A stretch of DNA of 39,318 bases from an uncultured Thermogutta sp. (GTDB lineage Bacteria; Planctomycetota; Planctomycetia; Pirellulales; Thermoguttaceae), in the NCBI GenBank assembly GCA_937128505.1, contig CAKZMM010000075.1:1-39318 (forward strand). The letters run 5' to 3'. This document shows, piece after piece, positions 26,923-34,949 of this stretch. Both the position numbers and the translations under genes were made by a program. Position 1 is the first letter of the stretch. The number at the start of each line of letters is the position of its first letter. A model generated the notes under the pieces. That model saw nothing but the letters and a program-made list of their open reading frames with translations, was not told where the DNA came from and did no database searches.

Positions 26923-27612
26923 ATGCCCAGCAGCGTGATTGAAATTCTGGAGAGTTGTCCCTGGCTGCGAGCTCTGGAAGGGCCGCCTTTCGCGCGCCTG
27001 ATAAGCATCGCCCGGTTAGTAAAGTTTCGTAAAGGGCAGCATATTTTTCGGCAAGGGGAACCTTGTCCGGGGATGTATGTGGTCGGTAACGGATCGGTGC
27101 GTATCTTCAAGACCGGTTCCGGCGGTAAGGAGCACACGCTGCATTTTGTCGGACCCGGTCAGACCTTTGCCGAGGTAGCCGCCCTGGGCAATTTTCCGCT
27201 TCCGGCTTGTGCCGAAGCCCTTAGCTCCACCACGTGTGCCCTGCTACCCACGGAGCCGTTTCGCAAAGCGCTTGCCGAGGATCATCGTCTGTGCCTCGGT
27301 CTCCTGGAGGGCATGGCCGGCTGGGTCCGGAGCCTCGTTGGACTGATCGAGGATATCGTTTTGCGGGATGCCATGAGCCGCGTGGCTCAATATCTGTTGG
27401 CTCGCCCTGCCACCGAGGATGGCCGCATCGTCCTGCCCGGGCTAAAACGTCACATCGCAAGCCATTTGAACCTCACAAGCGAGACACTTTCGCGGTGCAT
27501 GAGCCGCTTGGAGAATCAGGGGCTCATCCTTCGCAAAGGCTCGCGCTGTCTTCAGCTTTTGCAGCGGAAACAGCTCCGAAAGCTCGCCGAGGGTTTTACG
27601 CCGCGGTTTTGA
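26923..27612 (+). CDS. Crp/Fnr family regulator, DNR/NnrR-like
   Basis: A 229-residue transcription factor. A cyclic-nucleotide-binding fold (about residues 20-135; FRQGEPCPGMYVVGNGSVRIFK, FVGPGQTFAEVAALG) precedes a dimer helix and a winged helix-turn-helix (HIASHLNLTSETLSRCMSRL). The recognition helix has Glu187, Ser190 and Arg191, the trio used by Fnr to read TTGAT half-sites. The N-terminal four-cysteine cluster motif of true Fnr is absent, so an O2-labile [4Fe-4S] sensor is unlikely; a heme/NO-sensing DNR or NnrR-type role fits the divergent norZ gene. ATG at 26923 follows AAGGG by 7 nt; the in-frame TTG at 26902 would place that SD inside the gene. The box at 26785-26798 suggests it controls norZ and perhaps itself. 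Confidence 0.9.
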   Translation: MPSSVIEILESCPWLRALEGPPFARLISIARLVKFRKGQHIFRQGEPCPGMYVVGNGSVRIFKTGSGGKEHTLHFVGPGQTFAEVAALGNFPLPACAEALSSTTCALLPTEPFRKALAEDHRLCLGLLEGMAGWVRSLVGLIEDIVLRDAMSRVAQYLLARPATEDGRIVLPGLKRHIASHLNLTSETLSRCMSRLENQGLILRKGSRCLQLLQRKQLRKLAEGFTPRF

Positions 27613-28386
27613 TCCCGCCGGAATTCCCCCCCATCATTGGACGTCCGTCCGCGACAAAGTCGCCGAAGAAGCGGGCCGCGGTACGTGAGTTGCTATTGAG
27701 CTTTGGAGGTATGCCAATTTGACCCATAGGACCGACGAAAGCGATGGGCGTCTGAGCCTCGAGGGCTACGTAGCCCGGAGCCATCGGGGGCTTCCACGAA
27801 GTAGGGCCCGAGTTTGCTCCCAAAGGAGTTTTTGGGTTGCGTCTAAATGCTAGCTGCCGAATTTCAAACGGTAAGAGTTACCGGATCGATCTCATATACA
27901 CCATTTTTATGACAATTTAAGTCGTGATTGGCGTCGCTAAACCGAAAGAGGCTGTAACGGAGCATCGCGGAAACCAGGGCGGTTTGAAGGTATGAGCAAC
28001 GCCGCCGGATAGCGGTAGAATACTAACTTAGTGGTGTTTCATTCGGTAATCCGTTGGTTCGGTGGGGAGCATGAGCCTCGCAAGATTCAGATCTAGAATT
28101 GCTAGATTCAGATCTAGATGCATAAGAAGCACAAGATCGGGAGCGTAAAAATTTGGATGCCCGCCGTTTTGCCGGGCCGAGAGTATTTGCCGCAGCATCC
28201 ATGGAGGATTTCCCACCGAATGATCGTTTCGAAACCGAGGAAGGGTTGTCCACAATTGCGGGGGTACCGTTAAACATTGAGCACCCTGCAAGCGTTATAA
28301 CGCCCAGAGAAGAGAATAGAGAATTCTGACGAGTACCTCAGAGATTTAGCGGAAAAGTCGGATCAGGGCATGAGGGAGGAATAAAC
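27613..28386. other. Intergenic region upstream of the HtrA gene
   Basis: No gene is supported in about 770 bp. It contains a 15-nt repeat built on AGATCT (28083-28118). A plausible promoter for the protease was not identified. Minus-strand frames around 28020-28290 are Ser/Arg-rich and without motifs. Confidence 0.55.
28083..28118. repeat. 15-nt direct repeat, 21-bp period
   Basis: AGATTCAGATCTAGA occurs exactly at 28083-28097 and 28104-28118. Confidence 0.85.
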
Positions 28387-29913
28387 ATGAATCGCGATTC
28401 GAGGGTCGTTTGGGTGGTGTTGTTGGCAGGGTTGCTCGGCGCGTTGGCCGTGGCGTCGGCATGGTGGTTGCCGAACATGATCGCCGCTCTTAGCTACGCG
28501 GCAGAAAGCGGCCAGGCCCGCGCAGCACGAGAATCTTTGGCTGCAGGAAATCCCGCCGAGCAATGGTCCCAGACCTTTCAGCAAGTGGCCAAGGCCGTTC
28601 GGCCCTCGGTGGTGAGCATCACTGCCGTGTCGCGAATTCGCTCGGCAGCCCCGCGGCGAATGCCGTCGCCACCGTTCAGTCCGTTTCCGGAGGAATTCCG
28701 CCGCTTTTTTGGCGAAGATTTCGACCGGTTCTTCTTCGAGATGCCCATGCCGGAGGAATTCGTCCAGCGCGGCTTGGGAAGCGGTGTGATCATTAGCGAA
28801 GATGGTTATATCCTGACCAATAACCATGTGGTGGCCCGGGCCGATGAAGTGGAGGTCCATCTGTCGGATCGTCGTAGCTTCCGTGCCCGCGTGGTGGGCA
28901 CCGATGACAAAACGGATTTGGCCGTGCTCAAAATCGAGGCCACGTCTTTGGTTCCGGCCCAACTGGGGGATTCGGACGCCCTTGAGGTGGGTCAATGGGT
29001 CCTTGCCATCGGAAGTCCTTTCGGTTTGGATCAGACGGTGACGGCAGGGATCATCAGTGCCAAGGGCCGCGCGAATGTCGGAATCGCGGACTACGAAGAT
29101 TTCATTCAGACCGATGCGGCGATCAACCCCGGCAATAGCGGCGGCCCCCTGGTGAACCTGCGGGGCGAAGTCATCGGCATCAATACGGCGATCGCTTCGC
29201 GAACCGGGGCTTTCATGGGGGTTGGTTTCGCGATCCCCAGCAACATGGCCATCGCTGTGAAAGATGCCATCATTAAGATCGGTCGAGTAGAACGCGGCTG
29301 GCTGGGCGTTAGCCTCCAACCCTTGACGGAGGAGTTGGCCCAATCGTTCGGTTATTCGTCCACTCAAGGGGCGCTGATTAGCGATGTGTTGCCCGATCAG
29401 CCCGGGGCGAAAGCGGGCTTGCAACCTGGCGACATCATCGTGGAATTCAATGCTCGACCGATCGAAAGTGCCAACCAACTTCGCAACTTAGTGGCGGCAA
29501 CGCCGCCGGGCACGAAGGTCACGATCGGCGTTTTCCGCAAGGGTCAACGCCTTACGCTGCAAGCCGTACTAACCTTACGTGATGATCGCTTGGCTGCCGC
29601 CGGACCTCGCGGGCAGGAGTTTCTCGGTAATCTGGGGCTCCGGGTGCAGCCGCTAACGCCCGAGATCGCGCAGCAGTTGGATCTGCCCGAAAACGAGCGG
29701 GGGGTCGTCGTCATGCAAGTGGAGCCGGGCAGCCTCGCGGCAATGGCGGGGATTCAACCGGGTGATCTGATTCAGGCCGTGGGAGATCGACCGGTAAACT
29801 CGGTAGCCGATTTGCGCGAGGCTCTGCAAGAGCTGAGCCAAGGCCGGGGCATTCGGCTTCAGATCCGTCGAGGCGATGCACGGCTATTCGTGTTCCTGCG
29901 CTCGGGGCAGTAA
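28387..29913 (+). CDS. HtrA/DegP-type serine protease with two PDZ domains
   Basis: A 508-residue envelope protease/chaperone. The N-terminal hydrophobic stretch (VVWVVLLAGLLGALAVASAWW) is a signal or membrane anchor. The trypsin-like domain has the full triad: His147 (TNNHVV), Asp177 (KTDLAV) and Ser251 (GNSGGP). Before it lies a Pro/Phe/Glu-rich loop (PFPEEFRRFFGEDFDRFFF) like the LA loop of DegP. Two PDZ domains follow (about residues 300-395 and 415-508; GWLGVSLQP and LGLRVQPLTPE openings). Length and architecture are those of DegP/DegQ. ATG at 28387 has GGGAGGA 6 nt upstream. It should act in the periplasm, degrading or refolding misfolded envelope proteins. It appears monocistronic. Confidence 0.94.
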   Translation: MNRDSRVVWVVLLAGLLGALAVASAWWLPNMIAALSYAAESGQARAARESLAAGNPAEQWSQTFQQVAKAVRPSVVSITAVSRIRSAAPRRMPSPPFSPFPEEFRRFFGEDFDRFFFEMPMPEEFVQRGLGSGVIISEDGYILTNNHVVARADEVEVHLSDRRSFRARVVGTDDKTDLAVLKIEATSLVPAQLGDSDALEVGQWVLAIGSPFGLDQTVTAGIISAKGRANVGIADYEDFIQTDAAINPGNSGGPLVNLRGEVIGINTAIASRTGAFMGVGFAIPSNMAIAVKDAIIKIGRVERGWLGVSLQPLTEELAQSFGYSSTQGALISDVLPDQPGAKAGLQPGDIIVEFNARPIESANQLRNLVAATPPGTKVTIGVFRKGQRLTLQAVLTLRDDRLAAAGPRGQEFLGNLGLRVQPLTPEIAQQLDLPENERGVVVMQVEPGSLAAMAGIQPGDLIQAVGDRPVNSVADLREALQELSQGRGIRLQIRRGDARLFVFLRSGQ

Positions 29914-30222
29914 TCCGGCTAAGTAACCGGCAGTGACCGCCCAAGTGACGGACACTAACCCATCGAAGGAATACGGCGGTAACGTCAAAGCCACGGTGCG
30001 CCGGGTGGCCGCTGGAGCTATCGCACCATCCGCAGGGAGCTGCTGAATCTTGGGGTCCTTCTGCGGATGGGCTCGGTCAACTCCGGCCACTGAGAGCAAC
30101 GTTTGCCCCATTAAGTCAGCGTCAACAACTTTCTGCGCAACAGGGGGTACCGGCTTGCAAGGTCCTTTGGCGGGAACGCGGCACAAGCCGGGCCCAGTGT
30201 GCCGGGAGGGCATCCCTCGGAT

Positions 30223-30372
30223 TTCCACCCCCCGCACCCGTGGGAGTGTCGCGCTCGATCTAGGGCGTACTTATCATAGGAGATTCCACCCCCCGCACCC
30301 GCGGGAGTGTCTGAGGCGATCGATGAGGTCATGAGGTCGGCGACTTCCACCCCCCGCACCCGCGGGAGTGTC
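30223..30372 (-). CRISPR. Orphan mini-CRISPR array, type I-E-like, three repeats
   Basis: Three 28-nt repeats (30223-30250, 30284-30311, 30345-30372) are separated by two unrelated 33-nt spacers (30251-30283, 30312-30344). The period is a constant 61 bp, the geometry of type I-E. On the minus strand the repeat has the I-E hairpin: CCCGC, a GGGT loop, GCGGG, then a GTGGAA end. Repeats 2 and 3 are identical; repeat 1 differs by one base at 30241, in the loop or stem edge. A degenerate repeat usually marks the end far from the leader, so transcription on the minus strand from a leader right of 30372 is inferred. There is no cas gene nearby, so interference machinery would have to act from elsewhere. 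With only two spacers, a chance or decayed repeat cannot be fully excluded. Confidence 0.8.
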
Positions 30373-30971
30373 GATGGAGTCCGCCGCACGGGCGGCCCGC
30401 CGTTTTGGCCCGCAATTACCGGCGAAAAATCTGTGCATAGCTCTTTTTGAGCCTAATTGGGGCCTCGCTGCCGCACAGCCCCGCGTTTTTGGGAAGATAC
30501 CGTCCGCCGCAGAACAACCCCTTATCCGCCGCAAACCGTTTTAAAGCCGGAACGCTCTCGAGCCGTTAATAGCGCAGACAATGCCGTAAGGCCTGCAAAC
30601 TCTTTTCTGCGGCAGGTGTTCTTCAAACACTTTACAGCATGTGCCCTGAGTAAAGGCCGCCTCGCCCCCCGAACGCTTTTTTTCCGTTTGGGAGGATATT
30701 TCCCTGCCTAAAGGGTGGTAGAGTGTTTCCTCGGCTCAAAACTTTTGTATCACTTGTACTGCCGTGCGAGCTTGCCGCCGAGGCTTCACAGCCCGGATTC
30801 ATCTCGAATTTCCATGCAAATTCCTGCGGCAAATTTTCATAGCGCGAAGTAATTCCGATAGGTTTTCAATCTGATGGTTTTCTTTTCCTCTGTTTTTAGG
30901 GCGGTTTCCCCCCGGTAATTGCCGCAACCGTCTTTTTTGGGAGGATTTAGGAAAAAAGGGGAAAAAATGGG

Positions 30972-30999
30972 TTGACGCCAAAAACTGAGACGTTAGATT
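30972..30999 (+). promoter_or_regulatory. Predicted nrdJ promoter
   Basis: TTGACG (30972-30977, five of six) and TAGATT (30994-30999, four of six) are separated by 16 bp. Transcription would start near 31006, inside the first NrdR-like box, as expected for a repressed promoter. Confidence 0.45.
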
Positions 31000-31004
31000 A
31001 TTAA

Positions 31005-31052
31005 GCACTGTATGTTGTGGCTTAATAGCTATCATGATACTACATATAGTGT
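31005..31052. promoter_or_regulatory. Tandem NrdR-like boxes upstream of nrdJ
   Basis: The NrdR consensus is acaCwAtATaTwGtgt. The 16-mer at 31037-31052 (ATACTACATATAGTGT) matches it at 14 of 16 positions, and the one at 31005-31020 (GCACTGTATGTTGTGG) at 12 of 16. Their centres are exactly 32 bp apart, the three-helical-turn spacing typical of paired NrdR sites. They cover the predicted start site of a ribonucleotide reductase gene, the classic NrdR target. Confidence 0.65.
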
Positions 31053-31090
31053 ATCAAAAGAGCGAAATATAGTGGATCAAAAGGGCGAAT
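31045..31090. repeat. 23-nt tandem repeat overlapping the second NrdR-like box
   Basis: TATAGTG(T/G)ATCAAAAG plus seven further bases repeats at 31045-31067 and 31068-31090 with three mismatches. It duplicates the right half of the box, creating a weak third site 23 bp on, which is out of helical phase. Confidence 0.75.
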
Positions 31091-31268
31091 TGTGGGTTGA
31101 ATGTCGACTATGGTGATCTTAAAGCTGAATCATCAATGGAGGATTCCGGCCTAGGCCGCAACTACAGTTTCGGGGGGTTCTTGGCGAATTTCTTGAGGTT
31201 CTTGGCAGCAAGACCGGGAAGCCGCAAAGCTTTGACGGAATATGGAAAGCAGTGGCGTAGAAAACAGT

Positions 31269-31292
31269 AGGAGGATCGCAGGAGGATCGCGC
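31269..31292 (+). promoter_or_regulatory. Duplicated ribosome binding site of nrdJ
   Basis: AGGAGGATCGC occurs twice in tandem (31269-31279, 31280-31290), directly before the ATG at 31293. The second AGGAGG is 7 nt from the start codon, an ideal spacing, which decides this start over the in-frame ATG at 31242. Confidence 0.75.
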
Positions 31293-34200
31293 ATGGAGCG
31301 GAATACGGAGCATTTTAACCCGGCAAAGGCCCTTTCCCGCCAAACCGCCACTGGTGTTTCGGAGGAATACTCCGTGGAACCCAACGCGCCCTTGGACGAC
31401 GAAAACCGCGGCCAAAAGCTTCGGATCCCACCGGTTTTTTGCCCGCCGGATGTCACAAGCCCGTTTGACACCGTCGAATGGGAATTGCGAACAGGCCGGA
31501 TTCAGGACGACAAGGGACAGGTTATCTTCGAACAAACGGATTGTGAATTTCCGAAGAGCTGGAGCCAATTGGCCACGAATGTAGTCGCCAGCAAGTATTT
31601 CTACGGAGAATTGGGCACCCCGAGCCGGGAGCGGAGCGTTCGGCAGTTAATCCACCGCGTATGCCGCACGATTGCCGATTGGGGAGTCGCCGACGGCTAT
31701 TTCGCATCGCCTGCGGATGGGGAGAACTTCTATCGAGAACTCGCGTGGCTATGCCTTCATCAATACGCCAGCTTCAATTCACCGGTTTGGTTCAACGTAG
31801 GGCTTTATCATCAATACGGGCTCAAAGGTGCCGTGTGTACTTGGCATTGGGACGCCCGGACCGGCACCGTTAAGCAGCCCGAAAACCCTTATGAGCATCC
31901 GCAAGCCTCGGCCTGCTTCATTCAGAGCGTTCAGGACACGATGGAAGATATCATGGAGCTGGCCCGCAGCGAGGCCATGCTTTTCAAGTTCGGCTCCGGG
32001 ACGGGCACCGACCTTTCGACACTGCGGTCGCAACGGGAGAAGCTTTCCGGCGGAGGTAAGCCATCGGGTCCGCTTTCGTTCATGCGGGTGTACGACCAAA
32101 TTGCAGCCGTGGTCAAAAGCGGCGGTAAGACCCGGCGAGCCGCCAAGATGCAATCCTTGAAGGTCACCCACCCGGATATCGTGGAGTTCATCGAAGCCAA
32201 AGGTCACGAGGAAAATAAGGCTCGGGCTTTAATGGCCGCCGGTTATTCGGCCGAAGAGGCTTACAGTTCGGTCCACTTTCAAAATGCCAATCTTTCGGTG
32301 CGTGTAACCGATGAATTCATGGAAGCTGTGCTCGCCGATCGCCCGTGGACAACCCGCTGGGTAACGGATCCGAATCGTGCCGGACCCACGTATCGGTCGA
32401 AGGAGCTCTTTGAACGAATCGCAAAGGCGGCTTGGTCCTGCGGCGATCCCGGCTTGCAGTATGATACGACGATCAACCGTTGGCACACCTGTCCGAATTC
32501 CGGCCGGATCAACGCCTCCAACCCGTGCAGCGAATTTATGTTCCTCGATGATTCGGCCTGCAATCTCGCCAGCATCAATATGATGAAATTCCGTCGAAGC
32601 GACGGCACCTTCGATGGGGAGCGATTCCTGGCGGCGTGTCGGATCGTTTTCATTGCGCAGGAGCTGCTGGTCGATCATGGAAGCTATCCAACCGCCAAAA
32701 TCGCCCTCAATAGCCACCGTTTCCGCCCGATTGGTTTGGGCTATTCCAACCTGGGAAGTTTGATCATGGCCTTGGGCTTGCCTTACGACTCGGACGAGGC
32801 CCGCGGCCTGTGCTCCGCGGTCACGGCGATCATGACCGGCGCGGCTTACCGAACCAGTGCCGAGCTGGCTGCGGCGGTCGGGCCCTTCGAAGGATTCGCG
32901 ATCAATCGGGAACCGATGCTCCGCGTCATGGAGCAGCATTGGGAGCACGTGGAGCGGATTCAGCACTGTCCAAGCTATCTGAAGGCCGCAGCGCGGAAGG
33001 TTTGGGACGAAGTCCTGGCCAATGGGCGGCGATACGGTTTTCGCAATGCCCAAGCCACGGTACTGGCGCCGACCGGTACGATAAGCTTCATGATGGATTG
33101 CGATACGACGGGGATCGAGCCGGAATTGGGCCTGGTAAAATACAAGCAGCTTTCCGGCGGCGGAGTGCTTAAGCTGGTCAATCAGACGGTACCGCTTGCG
33201 CTGCAAACCCTGGGTTATAGCGACGCACAAATCGCGCGAATCCTCGAATACATCGAGCGAGAGGACTCGATCGAAGGGGCGCCGGAGTTGAAGCAGGAGC
33301 ATCTGCCGGTATTCGACTGCGCCTTTCCTGCCGCCAAGAGCAAACGTGCTTTGAGCTGGCGTGCGCATGTGCTGATGATGGCCGCGGCACAGCCGTTTAT
33401 TTCCGGTGCGATTTCGAAGACCGTCAACATGCCGAACGATGCCACCGTGGAGGATGTGGCGAATGCCTATCTTGAAGGCTGGCGATTGGGGCTGAAAGCC
33501 CTGGCCATCTACCGCGATGGCTCCAAGGGAGCTCAAGTGCTCACCACGAAAAAGAGCACCGCGGAGAAGACGGAAGTACCCCCGCCGCGTCGGGAACGAT
33601 TGCCGGACACTCGCCGCTCCATCACCCACAAGTTCAGTGTGGCGGGGCACGAGGGGTATATCACCGTAGGGCTTTATCCCGATGGTCGCCCCGGCGAGCT
33701 TTTCATCACCATGGCCAAGGAGGGGAGCACGATCGGCGGGCTGATGGACTGCTTCGGGACGGCTGTTTCCATGAGCCTGCAATACGGCGTGCCCCTCGAG
33801 GTCTACGTCAATAAATTCTCTTATACGCGATTCGAACCGTGGGGCCACACGACCAATCCGGATATCCGCGTGGCCACAAGCATCGTCGATTATATCTTCC
33901 GGTGGCTGGGCCTGATGTTCCTGCCGCAAGAGCGGGACGCCAAGCAAGGGACAGATTCTCCAAAAGCCGGTAGCCCGATGGAACCCTCCAAAGCATCGGA
34001 GGGGGGCTTGAGTGCCGCCGGCCCCCTCGGGCAAGCTCCGCCGGCGACAACCGGGGAAGGATCGGCGAGCGATCGCCGGGGGATTACTGCCGCCGAATCC
34101 CTCTCCGGCAGCAACGGTGCGGCACGCGGTGGCGGCGCGATCGCTCCTCGCGTTCCTCTGTGGGATATGCCCTTGCCGGAAAGAACCAATAGCTCCGGCA

Positions 34201-34337
34201 ATGCCCCTCTGGGGGGCGAGCCTTGGGCGCGGTTCCAGGACGATGCCCCACCGTGCGATTGCTGCGGGGCGATCACGGTCCGGGCAGGTAACTGCTATTT
34301 ATGCCGGGTATGCGGCACGAGCATGGGTTGCTCCTAA
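31293..34337 (+). CDS. nrdJ: Class II (adenosylcobalamin-dependent) ribonucleotide reductase
   Basis: A 1014-residue enzyme that makes deoxyribonucleotides using adenosylcobalamin as radical source, independent of oxygen. Key segments are NSPVWFNVG, the active-site loop NPCSEFMFLDDSACNLASINM (about residues 410-430, with catalytic Asn, Cys and Glu), and APTGTISFMMDCDTTGIEPE (about 590). The later segment KLVNQTVP and a TSCPD-type domain (about 770-870, GRPGELFITMAKEGSTIGGLMD) follow. An Ala/Gly/Ser/Pro-rich linker (about 880-980) leads to a cysteine-rich end (CDCCGAI, CYLCRVCGTSMGC) that probably serves for re-reduction. ATG at 31293 follows a duplicated AGGAGG. NrdR-like boxes upstream suggest repression when dATP is plentiful. 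B12 dependence lets the cell make DNA with or without O2. Confidence 0.96.
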   Translation: MERNTEHFNPAKALSRQTATGVSEEYSVEPNAPLDDENRGQKLRIPPVFCPPDVTSPFDTVEWELRTGRIQDDKGQVIFEQTDCEFPKSWSQLATNVVASKYFYGELGTPSRERSVRQLIHRVCRTIADWGVADGYFASPADGENFYRELAWLCLHQYASFNSPVWFNVGLYHQYGLKGAVCTWHWDARTGTVKQPENPYEHPQASACFIQSVQDTMEDIMELARSEAMLFKFGSGTGTDLSTLRSQREKLSGGGKPSGPLSFMRVYDQIAAVVKSGGKTRRAAKMQSLKVTHPDIVEFIEAKGHEENKARALMAAGYSAEEAYSSVHFQNANLSVRVTDEFMEAVLADRPWTTRWVTDPNRAGPTYRSKELFERIAKAAWSCGDPGLQYDTTINRWHTCPNSGRINASNPCSEFMFLDDSACNLASINMMKFRRSDGTFDGERFLAACRIVFIAQELLVDHGSYPTAKIALNSHRFRPIGLGYSNLGSLIMALGLPYDSDEARGLCSAVTAIMTGAAYRTSAELAAAVGPFEGFAINREPMLRVMEQHWEHVERIQHCPSYLKAAARKVWDEVLANGRRYGFRNAQATVLAPTGTISFMMDCDTTGIEPELGLVKYKQLSGGGVLKLVNQTVPLALQTLGYSDAQIARILEYIEREDSIEGAPELKQEHLPVFDCAFPAAKSKRALSWRAHVLMMAAAQPFISGAISKTVNMPNDATVEDVANAYLEGWRLGLKALAIYRDGSKGAQVLTTKKSTAEKTEVPPPRRERLPDTRRSITHKFSVAGHEGYITVGLYPDGRPGELFITMAKEGSTIGGLMDCFGTAVSMSLQYGVPLEVYVNKFSYTRFEPWGHTTNPDIRVATSIVDYIFRWLGLMFLPQERDAKQGTDSPKAGSPMEPSKASEGGLSAAGPLGQAPPATTGEGSASDRRGITAAESLSGSNGAARGGGAIAPRVPLWDMPLPERTNSSGNAPLGGEPWARFQDDAPPCDCCGAITVRAGNCYLCRVCGTSMGCS

Positions 34338-34404
34338 GGACAATCGAGAAGCGGTGCGGTTGCCGCCGATGCCATCAGCGAAAGCCCACGGTTAACCGTA
34401 GCCT

Positions 34405-34500
34405 GATGACGTCGAAAGACGATGGCGAATTCTAATTCCGAAAAAATCGGGCACCGTCGACGGCTGGGCCCCGGTTGATGGCGTCGAAAGGCGATAACTT
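34405..34500. repeat. Imperfect direct repeat, 72-bp period
   Basis: GATGACGTCGAAAGACGAT (34405-34423) and GATGGCGTCGAAAGGCGAT (34477-34495) differ at two positions. Confidence 0.6.
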
Positions 34501-34852
34501 AACGGCATCGCGGAGCCCAGCACCGAACGACCCTCAAAAACCGCACTTTCGTTGCAATCGGCAAATCGTGAGGGATGTGCTTGGGGAGTCGGGCTAACAC
34601 GACCCCCCAAGCCACTTTCACGGCAATTCAGCGGTTCGCGAGGGGTGCCCTCGGCGGTCGGGAGAGTCCGCGAGCTTTCCTCGTACACCTTACGGGAATT
34701 CCGCATCCTCGTAAATTACGGGAATTCTTCCCAGCGTTCACCGAAGTTTGAGCTGGCCGGACTGAGCCCGCGGGATATTAACAATTAACAAAGTAAAGTG
34801 ATTCAGGGACCAAGCCGCGATTTGGGGCAAGTTTGGGCCGAAGTTCTTGAGG

Positions 34853-34878
34853 TGGCAAAGCCTTGAAAGGCTTTGCCA
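34853..34878. terminator. Perfect 10-bp hairpin between convergent genes
   Basis: TGGCAAAGCC (34853-34862) pairs with GGCTTTGCCA (34869-34878) around a 6-nt loop. It lies about 70 bp beyond the minus-strand gene's stop codon. The stem is strong but no T tract follows on either strand, so a terminator or mRNA-end role is only likely. Confidence 0.4.
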
Positions 34879-34949
34879 GCGACGCCTTCGCACCCGATTT
34901 ACCGAAAGGGGCAACGCGGGAAAAAGCGGATCAAACACTGGGTGAGCCG

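Larger units (their letters stand above)
29914..31292. other. Long intergenic region with CRISPR mini-array and nrdJ control region
   Basis: No protein gene is supported in about 1.4 kb. The left part holds the three-repeat array at 30223-30372. The middle (30373-30960) is unremarkable, with frames lacking motifs. The right part (30970-31092) holds a promoter, two NrdR-like boxes and a 23-nt tandem repeat. The last 24 nt hold the duplicated ribosome binding site of nrdJ. No cas gene is present anywhere in the window. Confidence 0.65.
34338..34949. other. Convergent intergenic region after nrdJ
   Basis: No gene is supported. It contains a 72-bp-period imperfect repeat (34405-34500) and a perfect 10-bp inverted repeat (34853-34878). 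No T-tract terminator was seen for nrdJ. Confidence 0.55.

Noticed and set aside
28363-29478. A 371-codon open frame antisense to the HtrA gene
   Set aside because: His/Arg-rich composition, no motif, and complete overlap with a well-supported protease gene.
30900-31292. Cobalamin riboswitch ahead of the B12-dependent nrdJ
   Set aside because: I looked for a B12-box-like core and a long structured leader but found neither; NrdR-like boxes explain the region better.
32229-34034. A 601-codon open frame on the minus strand across nrdJ
   Set aside because: It is fully antisense to a gene with unmistakable family motifs and has no motif of its own; GC-rich codon use readily opens such antisense frames.
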